Under the pieces are notes generated by a model. The model had not been told where the DNA came from, made no database searches, and saw nothing but the letters and a program-made list of their open reading frames with translations. From NCBI GenBank assembly GCA_937876095.1, contig CALFIE010000057.1, forward strand, positions 1 to 27,838: a DNA stretch of 27,838 bases, given 5' to 3'. The position numbers and the translations under genes were made by a program. Below are positions 7,336 to 14,629 of this stretch, piece after piece (position 1 is the first letter of the stretch; each line of letters opens with the position of its first letter). This DNA comes from an uncultured Flavobacteriales bacterium. Its GTDB lineage: Bacteria; Bacteroidota; Bacteroidia; Flavobacteriales; Weeksellaceae.

Positions 7336-7903
7336 CCAAAAACTCCAACAATTTATCCATAGCATTTTTGCGGTGACTGATTTTGTTTTTTTCTTCGGGA
7401 AGCATTTCTGCAAAGGTTTTTTCGTAGTTTTCTGGAACAAAAATCGGGTCGTACCCAAATCCTTTAAAACCTTTGTTTTCGGTGAGCAAATTTCCGTAAA
7501 CTCTGCCTTCAAAATAGTGTGAACCATTTTCATCATAATAACACAAAACCGTTATGAAATAGGCTTTTCTGTTGGTTTCGCCCTGCATTTCCTGCAACAC
7601 TTTTTCAATATTTTTGGCAAAATCGTGGTTTCCTGCATATCTTGCAGAGAAAATTCCGGGATTTCCGTTGAGTGCTTCTACCACCAATCCGGAATCATCA
7701 CCTATACTAGCAATTCCAGTTTTTTCAAAGCAATATTTTGCCTTTATTTTGGCATTTTCTTCGAAAGTTTTTCCGTCTTCTACAATTTCATCGTGAATAT
7801 CATAATCGGTTAAAGATTTAACTAAAAAATCATCACCCAAAATTTGTTGAATTTCTTCTTTTTTATGTTGATTGTGCGTTGCAATGAGGATTTGTTTTGA
7901 CAT
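7322..7903 (-). CDS. rdgB: Non-canonical purine NTP pyrophosphatase (XTP/dITP diphosphatase)
   Basis: 193 residues, the usual length of the Ham1/RdgB family. The enzyme hydrolyses dITP, XTP and dXTP to monophosphates plus pyrophosphate, keeping deaminated purines out of DNA and RNA; it is cytosolic and Mg-dependent. Seen in sequence: the N-terminal substrate loop ATHNQHK (8-14), EDGKTFEENA (42-51), the metal/catalytic segment GDDSGLVVEALNGNPGIFSARYAG (68-91) and the C-terminal FGYDPIFVPE with KISHR that grips the nucleotide. The final codons and stop lie inside a 7-nt-period repeat, so the C-terminal residues (DDRC) may be repeat-derived. The gene starts 26 nt after the CPBP protease gene and may be cotranscribed with it. 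Confidence 0.94.
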   Translation of the reverse strand: MSKQILIATHNQHKKEEIQQILGDDFLVKSLTDYDIHDEIVEDGKTFEENAKIKAKYCFEKTGIASIGDDSGLVVEALNGNPGIFSARYAGNHDFAKNIEKVLQEMQGETNRKAYFITVLCYYDENGSHYFEGRVYGNLLTENKGFKGFGYDPIFVPENYEKTFAEMLPEEKNKISHRKNAMDKLLEFLDDRC

Positions 7904-7929
7904 ACTTTATATAAATAATGAGTCATTTG

Positions 7930-8769
7930 TTAAAGGGAAATTTCAGAATTTTCTTTTCCAAATTTTTTCATAAATAAAAAATAGAAAACACCAAAAATAG
8001 CGATGCCAATACCTAAGATTAGATATTCAGAAACTTGAAAGGTTTCATTAAAACTTTCTGTATTACCATAATAAAGCAAAATTGCGGATAAACCATTATT
8101 GAATGCATGCAACAAAATCGGCATCAGTAATGATTTTGTTTTATAATAAACCAATCCCAAAACAAAACCTAACAAAACCGCACCTACAAATTGCCATGGA
8201 TTTCCGTGTATTAAACCAAAAAAGAATGCCGAAATCCAAATTGCATTCATTGGTTTCACACCATTGTTAATAAGTCCTTTTTGGATAATTCCTCTGAAAA
8301 CAATTTCTTCAAAAATTGGGGCAAAAATTACAGCCATCAAAATCATAACCGAGGTATCTTTGGTTAAATCAGTCATCATTTTAGAGAAAAAACGGTACAT
8401 CTCTCCGAAAAACGGCCCTGTAATTGGAATTTGGGAAGTAATAAATTCAGCAATCAGCATCATACCAAACATCATTGGGAACATCAACAAATACGTACTG
8501 AAATGTTGAGTTGAAAAATTGAAATTCAATTTTTTATGAGTTTGTGGTCTACAAATCAACTTATCAAAAGCAAAAATAGCTCCAACCCAAATAATCACAT
8601 CAGAAATAAGAAGAAATAAGTCGTTATATTGGTAATTTACTTTTAAAACAAACATTAGCACAACATTGAATAACGACACGATAAAAAGTGGCACAAAAGC
8701 ACCTAAAAAAAGAACCAATGCACCTAACAATTCAAATTTGTAATTTGGAAGAGAAGAATTTTCTTTCAT
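7930..8769 (-). CDS. CPBP family intramembrane glutamic endopeptidase (CAAX protease-like)
   Basis: 279 residues with about seven or eight hydrophobic segments. The three CPBP/Abi (PF02517) motifs are all present: EEIVFR (154-159), FGLIH (184-188) and HAFNN (221-225), which together hold the glutamate, histidine and asparagine of the Rce1-type active site. The family includes CAAX-prenyl proteases in eukaryotes. In bacteria it includes bacteriocin-immunity and processing proteins and many members of unknown substrate; no bacteriocin or peptide pheromone gene is visible nearby, so the substrate here is unknown. A -7 box TATCTTTG lies about 20 nt before the ATG. The rdgB gene follows after 26 nt. 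Confidence 0.9.
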   Translation of the reverse strand: MKENSSLPNYKFELLGALVLFLGAFVPLFIVSLFNVVLMFVLKVNYQYNDLFLLISDVIIWVGAIFAFDKLICRPQTHKKLNFNFSTQHFSTYLLMFPMMFGMMLIAEFITSQIPITGPFFGEMYRFFSKMMTDLTKDTSVMILMAVIFAPIFEEIVFRGIIQKGLINNGVKPMNAIWISAFFFGLIHGNPWQFVGAVLLGFVLGLVYYKTKSLLMPILLHAFNNGLSAILLYYGNTESFNETFQVSEYLILGIGIAIFGVFYFLFMKKFGKENSEISL

Positions 8770-8788
8770 TTAAAATTATTTTTTTTGA

Positions 8789-8796
8789 CAAAGATA
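8789..8796 (-). promoter_or_regulatory. -7 promoter box for the CPBP protease gene
   Basis: TATCTTTG on the minus strand, an exact TAnnTTTG match, with the ATG 20 nt downstream. The -33 position, where TTTC stands in place of TTTG, falls inside the adjacent 7-nt-period repeat. Confidence 0.55.
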
Positions 8797-8802
8797 ATCG
8801 AA

Positions 8803-8837
8803 ATTACGAATTACGAAATGAGAATTACGAACCTTGA
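8803..8837. repeat. 7-nt-period repeat, ATTACGA type
   Basis: ATTACGA, ATTACGA, AATGAGA, ATTACGA, ACCTTGA: five consecutive 7-mers. They sit two bases after the stop codon of the upstream kinase-like gene and overlap the -33 region of the CPBP gene promoter. Confidence 0.75.
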
Positions 8838-8839
8838 AT

Positions 8840-9427
8840 TTAATTATCGAGCAAATCCACTATTCTATTCATTGATTCTTGATATTCTTCGTCAGAATTA
8901 TTGTAAAATTTAAGGAAATCCAAATCATCATCGGGATCATCTATGGTTTTAGGAATGGTGAAATCCACGGTTTTTAAATATTCGTCCCAATTTTGTAGTT
9001 TCCAAGTATCACGGTCAGAATTTCGTTCAATCATTCTTTGGTGAATAATTTCTGGCGAAGTAATTACCCAAATTACGGTGAGTTTCGCGCCAAATTCTCT
9101 GAGTTTTGCTTTCAGATTTTTCATGTATTCTACATCTCTTATTTCTCTGGTAAAAGGTGCATTAATTAAGGTTTTATCATCGTATCTTAAAGCTTCCAAA
9201 GCCAAATCTACTATCGTAACATACTCAAAATCACGAATATATTTTTCAAAAAACTCAGAACTCCTGTTGTATTCTTGATTGGCTACCACAAAAATTTGCT
9301 TACTCAATGGAATCAACGTGTCTTTGTCTAAATAGACAATATGTTTCAGGTTTTCGGCCAATTTTTTAGAAATATAGGTTTTTCCTGATGCAGGTGGCGA
9401 AGTAACGAGGATAAGTCGTTTTAGCAT
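8840..9427 (-). CDS. P-loop ATP-binding protein, kinase-like (AAA_33 type)
   Basis: 195 residues from the ATG at 9427. A longer reading to 9499 only adds translated intergenic repeat, so I reject it. N-terminal phosphate-binding loop TSPPASGKTYIS (9-20), with Ser where the first Gly of GxxxxGKT usually stands; a hydrophobic strand follows with YLDKD (32-36). A later VIWVITSPEIIHQRMIERNSDRD stretch looks like the nucleoside-kinase strand plus lid region with arginines. This is the fold of small kinases such as gluconate, shikimate or zeta-toxin-like enzymes, but no substrate signature is recognised. It lies alone, divergent from prfC. A -7 box TATCTTTG (9449-9442) stands just before the ATG. 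The function is unknown; an ATP-dependent small-molecule or nucleotide kinase is the best guess. Confidence 0.75.
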   Translation of the reverse strand: MLKRLILVTSPPASGKTYISKKLAENLKHIVYLDKDTLIPLSKQIFVVANQEYNRSSEFFEKYIRDFEYVTIVDLALEALRYDDKTLINAPFTREIRDVEYMKNLKAKLREFGAKLTVIWVITSPEIIHQRMIERNSDRDTWKLQNWDEYLKTVDFTIPKTIDDPDDDLDFLKFYNNSDEEYQESMNRIVDLLDN

Positions 9428-9441
9428 TTTTTTAATTTTAT

Positions 9442-9449
9442 CAAAGATA
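9442..9449 (-). promoter_or_regulatory. -7 promoter box for the kinase-like gene
   Basis: Exact TATCTTTG on the minus strand, 14 nt before the ATG at 9427. The -33 region lies in the left arm of an inverted repeat made of TTGGAAG-like words. No good TTTG is seen there. Confidence 0.45.
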
Positions 9450-9458
9450 AAAAATTTG

Positions 9459-9588
9459 GTTGGAAGATGGAAGTTGGATAGAATTAATGCTAAAAACAAT
9501 TTTGGTTTTATTTTACTTTTTTCAATTCCTAATTTTCATTTTAAAATATGTGTTTAAATTAAAAAACTTCCAACTTCAATCTTCCAAC
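9459..9588. repeat. 130-bp element bounded by 20-bp near-perfect inverted repeats
   Basis: The left arm 9459-9478 (GTTGGAAGATGGAAGTTGGA) and right arm 9569-9588 (TCCAACTTCAATCTTCCAAC) are reverse complements except at one position. The 90-nt interior is AT-rich with no credible reading frame. The arms are themselves built of 7-nt words (TTGGAAG, ATGGAAG). It occupies most of the spacer between the kinase-like gene and prfC. It may be a miniature element or two facing copies of the same simple repeat; no target duplication is obvious. Confidence 0.6.
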
Positions 9589-9651
9589 TTCCATGCTATT
9601 TTCACATCTCAATAAATTTCACGATTTTTGCACACCCAAATTTTATTTAAA

Positions 9652-11244
9652 ATGTCTTTAGAAAAAGAAATTGCCAAACGAAAAACTTTCGGAATTATAT
9701 CGCATCCAGATGCTGGAAAAACCACCTTGACAGAAAAATTGCTCCTTTTCGGAGGTGCTATTCAGGAAGCAGGTGCAGTAAAATCAAACAAAATTAAAAA
9801 AGGAGCGACCTCCGATTTTATGGAAATCGAAAGACAAAGAGGAATTTCGGTGGCAACTTCGGTATTGGCTTTTGAATACAAAGGCTTTAAAATCAATATT
9901 CTAGATACTCCTGGTCACAAAGATTTTGCGGAAGATACGTACAGAACTTTAACCGCAGTAGATTCGGTAATTGTGGTGATTGACGTTGCAAAAGGTGTGG
10001 AAGAACAGACCGAAAAATTGGTGCAAGTCTGCAGAATGCGAAATATTCCGATGTTGGTTTTCATTAATAAATTAGACAGAGAAGGTAAAGACGCCTTTGA
10101 TTTGTTAGATGAAGTAGAACAAAAACTGGGACTTCGTGTAACACCACTTTCTTTGCCAATTGGAATGGGTGCAGATTTTCAGGGGATTTACAATATTTGG
10201 GAACAAAATATTCAGTTATTTTTAGAAGAAAAAAAACAAAAAGTTGGCGAAGCCATCAAAATAGATGATGTAAACGATGAATCGGTTGATGAACTCATCG
10301 GAAAAAAACCAGCCGAAAGATTGCGCGAAGAATTAGAATTGGTGCAAGAAGTTTATCCGAAATTCGACAGAGATGAATATATGAACGGTGATTTGCAACC
10401 GGTATTTTTCGGTTCTGCACTTAATAATTTTGGAGTTCGAGAATTACTAGATGCGTTTATAGAAATTGCTCCAAAACCACAAGCAAAACATTCGGATACA
10501 CGTTTGGTACAACCAGAAGAAGAAAAATTTTCGGGATTTGTGTTCAAAATTCACGCGAATATGGATCCGAAACACCGTGACAGATTGGCTTTTGTGAAAA
10601 TAGTTTCGGGAACTTTCAAACGGAACGAAAATTATCTGTTGGTAAGAGAAGGCAAAAAAATGAAATTTTCTTCACCAAACGCATTTTTTGCCGACAAAAA
10701 AGAAGTAGTAGACGAAAGTTTTCCGGGAGATATCGTTGGTTTGCACGACACCGGAAGTTTCAGAATTGGCGACACGCTGACTTCGGGAGAAAAAATGCAA
10801 TTCCAAGGAATTCCGAATTTTTCGCCGGAACATTTCAGATATATCAATAATGATGATCCGTTGAAAGCCAAACAATTAGCAAAAGGAATCGATCAATTGA
10901 TGGATGAAGGTGTTGCGCAATTGTTTACATTGGATATGAATGGCAGAAAAATCATCGGAACAGTTGGTGCACTGCAATATGAAGTTATTCAATACAGATT
11001 AGAGCACGAATATGGAGCAAAATGTACTTACGAACCTATCGCAATACACAAAGCTTGTTGGATAGAAGCCGACGAAAAATCTGCAGAATATCAAGAATTT
11101 GCACGACTAAAACAGCGTTTTATGTGCAAAGACAAACACGGGAAACCAGTTTTCTTAGCAGATTCTTCTTTCACGATTGTGATGACACAAGAAAAATTCC
11201 CGAACATCAAACTGCATTTCATAAGTGAGTTTGAAAGGGGGTAA
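9652..11244 (+). CDS. prfC: Peptide chain release factor 3
   Basis: RF3 is the GTPase that removes RF1 or RF2 from the ribosome after peptide release. 530 residues from the ATG at 9652; an in-frame TTG at 9628 belongs to a -7-like box and would add an unlikely leader. GTPase motifs: G1 SHPDAGKT (17-24), the RF3-type switch I region with FMEIERQRGISV (56-67), G3 DTPGHKD (85-91) and G4 NKLD (139-142). The body then follows RF3 through domain II (FVFKIHANMDPKHRDR) and a C-terminal domain ending KLHFISEFE. GISV with DTPGHKD and the short length separate it from EF-G. Single gene, divergent from the kinase-like gene. Confidence 0.96.
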   Translation: MSLEKEIAKRKTFGIISHPDAGKTTLTEKLLLFGGAIQEAGAVKSNKIKKGATSDFMEIERQRGISVATSVLAFEYKGFKINILDTPGHKDFAEDTYRTLTAVDSVIVVIDVAKGVEEQTEKLVQVCRMRNIPMLVFINKLDREGKDAFDLLDEVEQKLGLRVTPLSLPIGMGADFQGIYNIWEQNIQLFLEEKKQKVGEAIKIDDVNDESVDELIGKKPAERLREELELVQEVYPKFDRDEYMNGDLQPVFFGSALNNFGVRELLDAFIEIAPKPQAKHSDTRLVQPEEEKFSGFVFKIHANMDPKHRDRLAFVKIVSGTFKRNENYLLVREGKKMKFSSPNAFFADKKEVVDESFPGDIVGLHDTGSFRIGDTLTSGEKMQFQGIPNFSPEHFRYINNDDPLKAKQLAKGIDQLMDEGVAQLFTLDMNGRKIIGTVGALQYEVIQYRLEHEYGAKCTYEPIAIHKACWIEADEKSAEYQEFARLKQRFMCKDKHGKPVFLADSSFTIVMTQEKFPNIKLHFISEFERG

Positions 11245-11322
11245 TTACCATTTTTGAATAAAAACTAAATTTTACATTTTATATAATAAATTCAAAAAAA
11301 AGAATTATTAACCATTTTTTTT

Positions 11323-11330
11323 TATATTTG
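11323..11330 (+). promoter_or_regulatory. -7 promoter box for the small lipoprotein gene
   Basis: TATATTTG is an exact TAnnTTTG match 25 nt before the ATG at 11355. The -33 box is not clear. The TTG inside the box is in frame with the gene and creates a false upstream start. Confidence 0.5.
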
Positions 11331-11354
11331 TTACGTATAAAATACCAATATCTT

Positions 11355-11879
11355 ATGAAAAATCTACTCTACGCTGCAATTATGATTTTTGGCAACTTGT
11401 TACTGATTACTTCTTGTAATCCAAGCAATGTTCCTATGCAAGAAAATATTACGATTGGCGAAACTAACAACAATTATTTTCAGATTGATGGTGGTATTAA
11501 ATACTACAATACAAAAACTACCGTAACTGGAACGAATGCTTCTAATAATACACAATTGAATAAATACACATTCACTTTCACCAACAAAGATGATGCTGGT
11601 AATGAGAGCACTGTGAAGTTTGTAGTGACTTTTCCTTATGGTCAACTTATTTCCGGGACTTATAACTTGATAAGCGATACCAGAAAAGTAGATCCTGCTG
11701 CTTCCAGTTTTACCCAAATTATCGACGGAACTACATTAGGACCTTACACCAATCTAACAAAAGGTGTAATTGTGGTAAAAAAAGAAAACGATGGCAATTA
11801 TACGTTTACGTATAACCTAAAAGGAAGTGCAGGTGGCGAAATTACCGGGAAATATTCCGGTGCAGTTACCTCTAATTAA
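11355..11879 (+). CDS. Small lipoprotein of unknown function
   Basis: 174 residues from the ATG at 11355. The N-terminus MKNLLYAAIMIFGNLLLITSC is a lipoprotein signal peptide with lipobox LITSC, so the mature protein starts at Cys21 and is anchored in a membrane facing the periplasm or the cell surface. The mature part is rich in Asn, Thr and beta-strand patterns (NKYTFTFTN, STVKFVVTFP, ISGTYNLIS, NYTFTYNLKGSAGGEITGKYSG), suggesting a small beta-sandwich. The repeated strand-Gly-Thr-Tyr pattern resembles other small flavobacterial lipoproteins, but I recognise no named family. It has its own promoter and a strong terminator, so it is monocistronic. Confidence 0.75.
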   Translation: MKNLLYAAIMIFGNLLLITSCNPSNVPMQENITIGETNNNYFQIDGGIKYYNTKTTVTGTNASNNTQLNKYTFTFTNKDDAGNESTVKFVVTFPYGQLISGTYNLISDTRKVDPAASSFTQIIDGTTLGPYTNLTKGVIVVKKENDGNYTFTYNLKGSAGGEITGKYSGAVTSN

Positions 11880-11896
11880 TATAATGTGATCAAATG

Positions 11897-11929
11897 AAAT
11901 CCTACGGAGAAATTCGTAGGATTTTTTTT
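11897..11929 (+). terminator. Intrinsic terminator after the small lipoprotein gene
   Basis: AAATCCTACG (11897-11906), then G-A and a GAAA tetraloop, closed by TTCGTAGGATTT (11913-11924) and followed by a T-run to 11929. It starts 17 nt after the stop codon. Confidence 0.9.
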
Positions 11930-12059
11930 GTAAAAATTTTGCAAAATTGTTTTACAATTAATTGATTTATTGAACTTTACCAATTTTCTAAAAATTTACA
12001 ATTTTAATAAGAATAGTATTTGTTTACTTTGTATCATCAATAATAATTATCATTAAAAA

Positions 12060-13064
12060 ATGAAAAAAATACTACCGATTCTTTTTTTTGGATTTTTGCT
12101 ACAATCGTGCTCTAAATCGGACATCCAAAAAACTAATGATGCCCTAAAATCAGCAGATAGTTTGGTACAACAAGCGAAAGATGGTTACAAAACATTGGAT
12201 TCTATTACCGCAATTGTTAGCGATTCTACCAAAAAACCAAGCGAAGTGATTTTGCCAACCATAGAAAAAGGACGAGAAATCCTTGAAAAATCGGTAAAAG
12301 AAGTCAAATTAGACTCTCTGAATAAAAGCATTGATAAAATAAAAGAGCAGGTAAAAACTGGCTCCGAACTTGCAAAAACCGTAGATTCTGTAAGTGAAAA
12401 ACTACAAAAAGGAGAAGTTTCTACCAAAGATATCACCGAAACCGTAAACAAAATTTTGAAAAATCAATCGATAGAAAAAAAAGAACATCAACCTCAAAAT
12501 CCGGTGGTAATTCCACCAGTTTACAGTGAAAATCAAGAATCCAAAAGTGTGCAACTCAACATAAAAGTTGAAGATTTGGATACCGCAAAATATTTGGTAA
12601 AAGAATCTATCGATAATCATTCTGGTGTACTTCTGCACGAAAATTCTTCAGAAAACGAAGGCTTAGAAACTGCATTAATTACTATAAAAATTCCGCAAAA
12701 ACATGTAGAAGATTTTCTGGCACAAGTAAAACAATTGGGTGAAGTTGTTTATATTTCTAATGATGGTGAATTTAGCAATAATCCAAACCAAATGTGCGAT
12801 GTACAGATAGAACTGATGAAAAAATCGGAACCTAAAAATGGCGATTTAAACATTGTAAACCAAGAAGATGAAAAACCGCAAACTTTTGGTGATAAAATTA
12901 CCACTGGATTTATGAAAGGATTTTATGTTTTAGGCGATGTTTTCCTATTTCTATTGCCATTTTGGCCACTATTTCTGATTGTAGGATTGATTTTGTTTTT
13001 TGTAAAAAGAAACCGAAAAAAACAACAAAATCCCAACGAAAAGTCGAAACAAGACCAAGAGTAA
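12060..13064 (+). CDS. DUF4349-family lipoprotein with C-terminal membrane helix
   Basis: 334 residues. Signal peptide with lipobox FLLQSC, giving a lipidated Cys17. Residues about 20-140 are a long charged helical region with Ser, Lys, Asp and Val periodicity (KTNDALKSADSLVQQAKDGY; VDSVSEKLQKGEVSTKDI). A linker rich in Pro, Gln and Asn precedes a compact domain at about 160-265 (LNIKVEDLDTAKYLVKESI; ALITIKIPQKHVEDFLAQVKQLGEV; DVQIEL) that fits DUF4349. After FGDKITTGFMKGF comes one strong hydrophobic segment (about 291-315, DVFLFLLPFWPLFLIVGLILFFV) followed by a basic tail. The combination of N-terminal lipid and C-terminal membrane helix means both ends are tethered. Relatives of this layout occur in Flavobacteriia; the function is unknown. 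No partner gene is adjacent. Confidence 0.8.
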   Translation: MKKILPILFFGFLLQSCSKSDIQKTNDALKSADSLVQQAKDGYKTLDSITAIVSDSTKKPSEVILPTIEKGREILEKSVKEVKLDSLNKSIDKIKEQVKTGSELAKTVDSVSEKLQKGEVSTKDITETVNKILKNQSIEKKEHQPQNPVVIPPVYSENQESKSVQLNIKVEDLDTAKYLVKESIDNHSGVLLHENSSENEGLETALITIKIPQKHVEDFLAQVKQLGEVVYISNDGEFSNNPNQMCDVQIELMKKSEPKNGDLNIVNQEDEKPQTFGDKITTGFMKGFYVLGDVFLFLLPFWPLFLIVGLILFFVKRNRKKQQNPNEKSKQDQE

Positions 13065-13119
13065 TTACTATTTTTTTTCCTCAAAAGAATTAATTTTTGT
13101 TTTTAGAATGTAAGAAAAA

Positions 13120-13143
13120 ATCCTTCAGAAAATTCTGAAGGAT
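13120..13143 (-). terminator. Orphan intrinsic terminator reading leftward
   Basis: Minus strand: ATCCTTCAGAA, two-base loop, TTCTGAAGGAT, then six T (13119-13114). It follows the stop codon of the decayed gene at 13153-13321 by 9 nt, so it is the retained terminator of that lost gene. There is no T-run on the plus side. Confidence 0.75.
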
Positions 13144-13152
13144 GTCGAAAGT

Positions 13153-13321
13153 TTATTTCGTAATAATGATTTTGTCTACCAAACTGAAGGTGTTTCCACT
13201 CAAAGGTAATGCACCGTGAATTTCTTTGTTATGCAGATAAAAATGTCCGCTATTCAATTCTAATTATTTAACCGCTAAAACCCAATAAAATTACGAAAAG
13301 TGAGATGAAAAATTATTTCAT
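13153..13321 (-). pseudogene. Decayed small secreted-protein gene (signal peptide and C-terminus only)
   Basis: Minus strand: ATG at 13321 reads MK-stop-FFISLFVILLGFSG-stop. This is a signal peptide in which one lysine codon (AAA) has become TAA. In another frame, from about 13263 to the TAA at 13153, the sequence reads LNSGHFYLHNKEIHGALPLS and then GNTFSLVDKIIITK, a credible C-terminus. The middle is missing and the frames do not match, so an internal deletion plus at least one nonsense mutation has destroyed the gene. The terminator downstream is intact. I do not recognise the family. This explains most of the 290-nt spacer between the DUF4349 lipoprotein and the acyl-CoA dehydrogenase; the remainder is AT-rich with nothing visible. 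Confidence 0.65.
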
Positions 13322-13355
13322 AATTTATTGATTAATAAAAACTCCAAAAAAGAAG

Positions 13356-14498
13356 TTATTTTTTGGCAATACTTCTAGAAATTACAATTTTCTGAATTTC
13401 TGAAGTTCCCTCGTAAATTTGGGTGATTTTGGCATCACGCATCATTCGTTCTACATGATATTCTTTCACATATCCATAACCACCGTGAATTTGAACTGCT
13501 TCTATCGTAGTATCCATCGCAACTTGCGAAGAAAATAATTTCGCCATTGCTCCAGATTCTGAAATATCTTTACCTTCATCTTTTTCTGATGCCGCTTTGT
13601 AGCAAAGCATTCTAGCAGCAGTTATTTGTGTTGCCATATCTGCTAATTTGAACGCAATTGCTTGATGATTGATGATTTCTGTACCGAAAGATTTACGTTC
13701 TTTGGCATATTTCAGTGCCAATTCATAAGCTCCACTTGCAATTCCTAAAGCTTGGGAAGCAATCCCAATTCTTCCACCATTCAAAACTTGCATCGCAAAC
13801 TGAAATCCGAAACCATCTTCGCCAATTCTGTTTTCTTTAGGGACTTTTACATTAGTGAACATCAGAGAATGAGTATCTGATCCTCTAATTCCTAATTTAT
13901 CTTCTTTTTTTCCGACTTCAAATCCTTCCCAACCTTTTTCTACGATAAATGCATTGATTCCTTTGTGTTTTTTCTCTACATCTGTTTGAGCAATTACTAA
14001 ATAGTAAGTTGCGTTTCCACCATTGGTAATCCAGTTTTTGATACCATTCAAAAGATAATGATCTCCCATATCAATAGCAGTGGTTTTTTGTGAAGTAGCA
14101 TCTGATCCAGCTTCTGGTTCAGAAAGTGCAAAAGCTCCAATTACTTCACCTTTTGCAAGTGGAACTAGGTATTTTTGTTTTTGTTCTTCGTTTGCAAATT
14201 TTTCTAAACCAGCACAAACTAAAGAATTATTAACTGACATTACCACTGCTGCAGAAGCATCAACTTTGGCAATTTCTTCCATAGCAACTACGTAAGAAAC
14301 ATAATCCATACCAGAACCGCCATATTTTGGATCCACAAACATTCCCAAAAATCCAAGTTCTCCCATTTTTTTCACTTGTTCGTGTGGAAATTTTTGTTCA
14401 TTGTCTCTTTCTATTACTCCTGGTAAAAGTTCTGCATTGGCAAAATCTCTTGCTGCTTGCTGAATCATCAATTGTTCTTCAGATAAATTAAAGTCCAT
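13356..14498 (-). CDS. Acyl-CoA dehydrogenase (short/medium-chain type)
   Basis: 380 residues, typical of soluble FAD-dependent acyl-CoA dehydrogenases, which form the trans-2-enoyl-CoA in the first step of beta-oxidation and pass electrons to electron-transfer flavoprotein. Seen: N-terminal helical domain starting MDFNLSEEQLMIQQAARDFA; family signature 1 GAFALSEPEAGSD; the strand domain with NWITNGG; FAD-contacting RKSFGTEIINHQAIAFKLADM; and signature 2 QIHGGYGYVKEYHVERMMRDAKI. The catalytic base is expected at Glu363 in IYEGTSEIQ, the position used by short-chain and butyryl-CoA enzymes. It is divergent from an acyl-CoA ligase, which would supply its substrate class. Chain-length preference cannot be read from sequence. 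Confidence 0.93.
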   Translation of the reverse strand: MDFNLSEEQLMIQQAARDFANAELLPGVIERDNEQKFPHEQVKKMGELGFLGMFVDPKYGGSGMDYVSYVVAMEEIAKVDASAAVVMSVNNSLVCAGLEKFANEEQKQKYLVPLAKGEVIGAFALSEPEAGSDATSQKTTAIDMGDHYLLNGIKNWITNGGNATYYLVIAQTDVEKKHKGINAFIVEKGWEGFEVGKKEDKLGIRGSDTHSLMFTNVKVPKENRIGEDGFGFQFAMQVLNGGRIGIASQALGIASGAYELALKYAKERKSFGTEIINHQAIAFKLADMATQITAARMLCYKAASEKDEGKDISESGAMAKLFSSQVAMDTTIEAVQIHGGYGYVKEYHVERMMRDAKITQIYEGTSEIQKIVISRSIAKK

Positions 14499-14629
14499 AA
14501 ATATATGTTATTGTTTGAGCGTAAATTTACAATTTTTAGAAAAAATACCGAAAAAAATCTTTTTTAAAATAATGTCAAAATAATTTCATATTTTTACGAA
14601 TAAGTATAGACTAATATAAAATTACGATC

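Noticed and set aside
7273..7536. 87-residue minus-strand frame
   Set aside because: It overlaps rdgB in another frame and ends in translated 7-nt repeats.
7930..9427. CPBP protease plus P-loop protein as an abortive-infection or toxin-antitoxin pair
   Set aside because: Each has its own -7 box, spacing is large, neighbours are housekeeping genes, and neither shows a toxin or immunity signature beyond broad family membership.
9428..9499. 24-residue N-terminal extension of the kinase-like protein
   Set aside because: It is a translation of the inverted-repeat arm and promoter; MLKRLILVTS at 9427 is a natural start.
14499..14629. Shared regulatory site between acyl-CoA dehydrogenase and ligase
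   Set aside because: Only imperfect -7-like boxes are visible; no palindrome that would suggest a fatty-acid regulator site.
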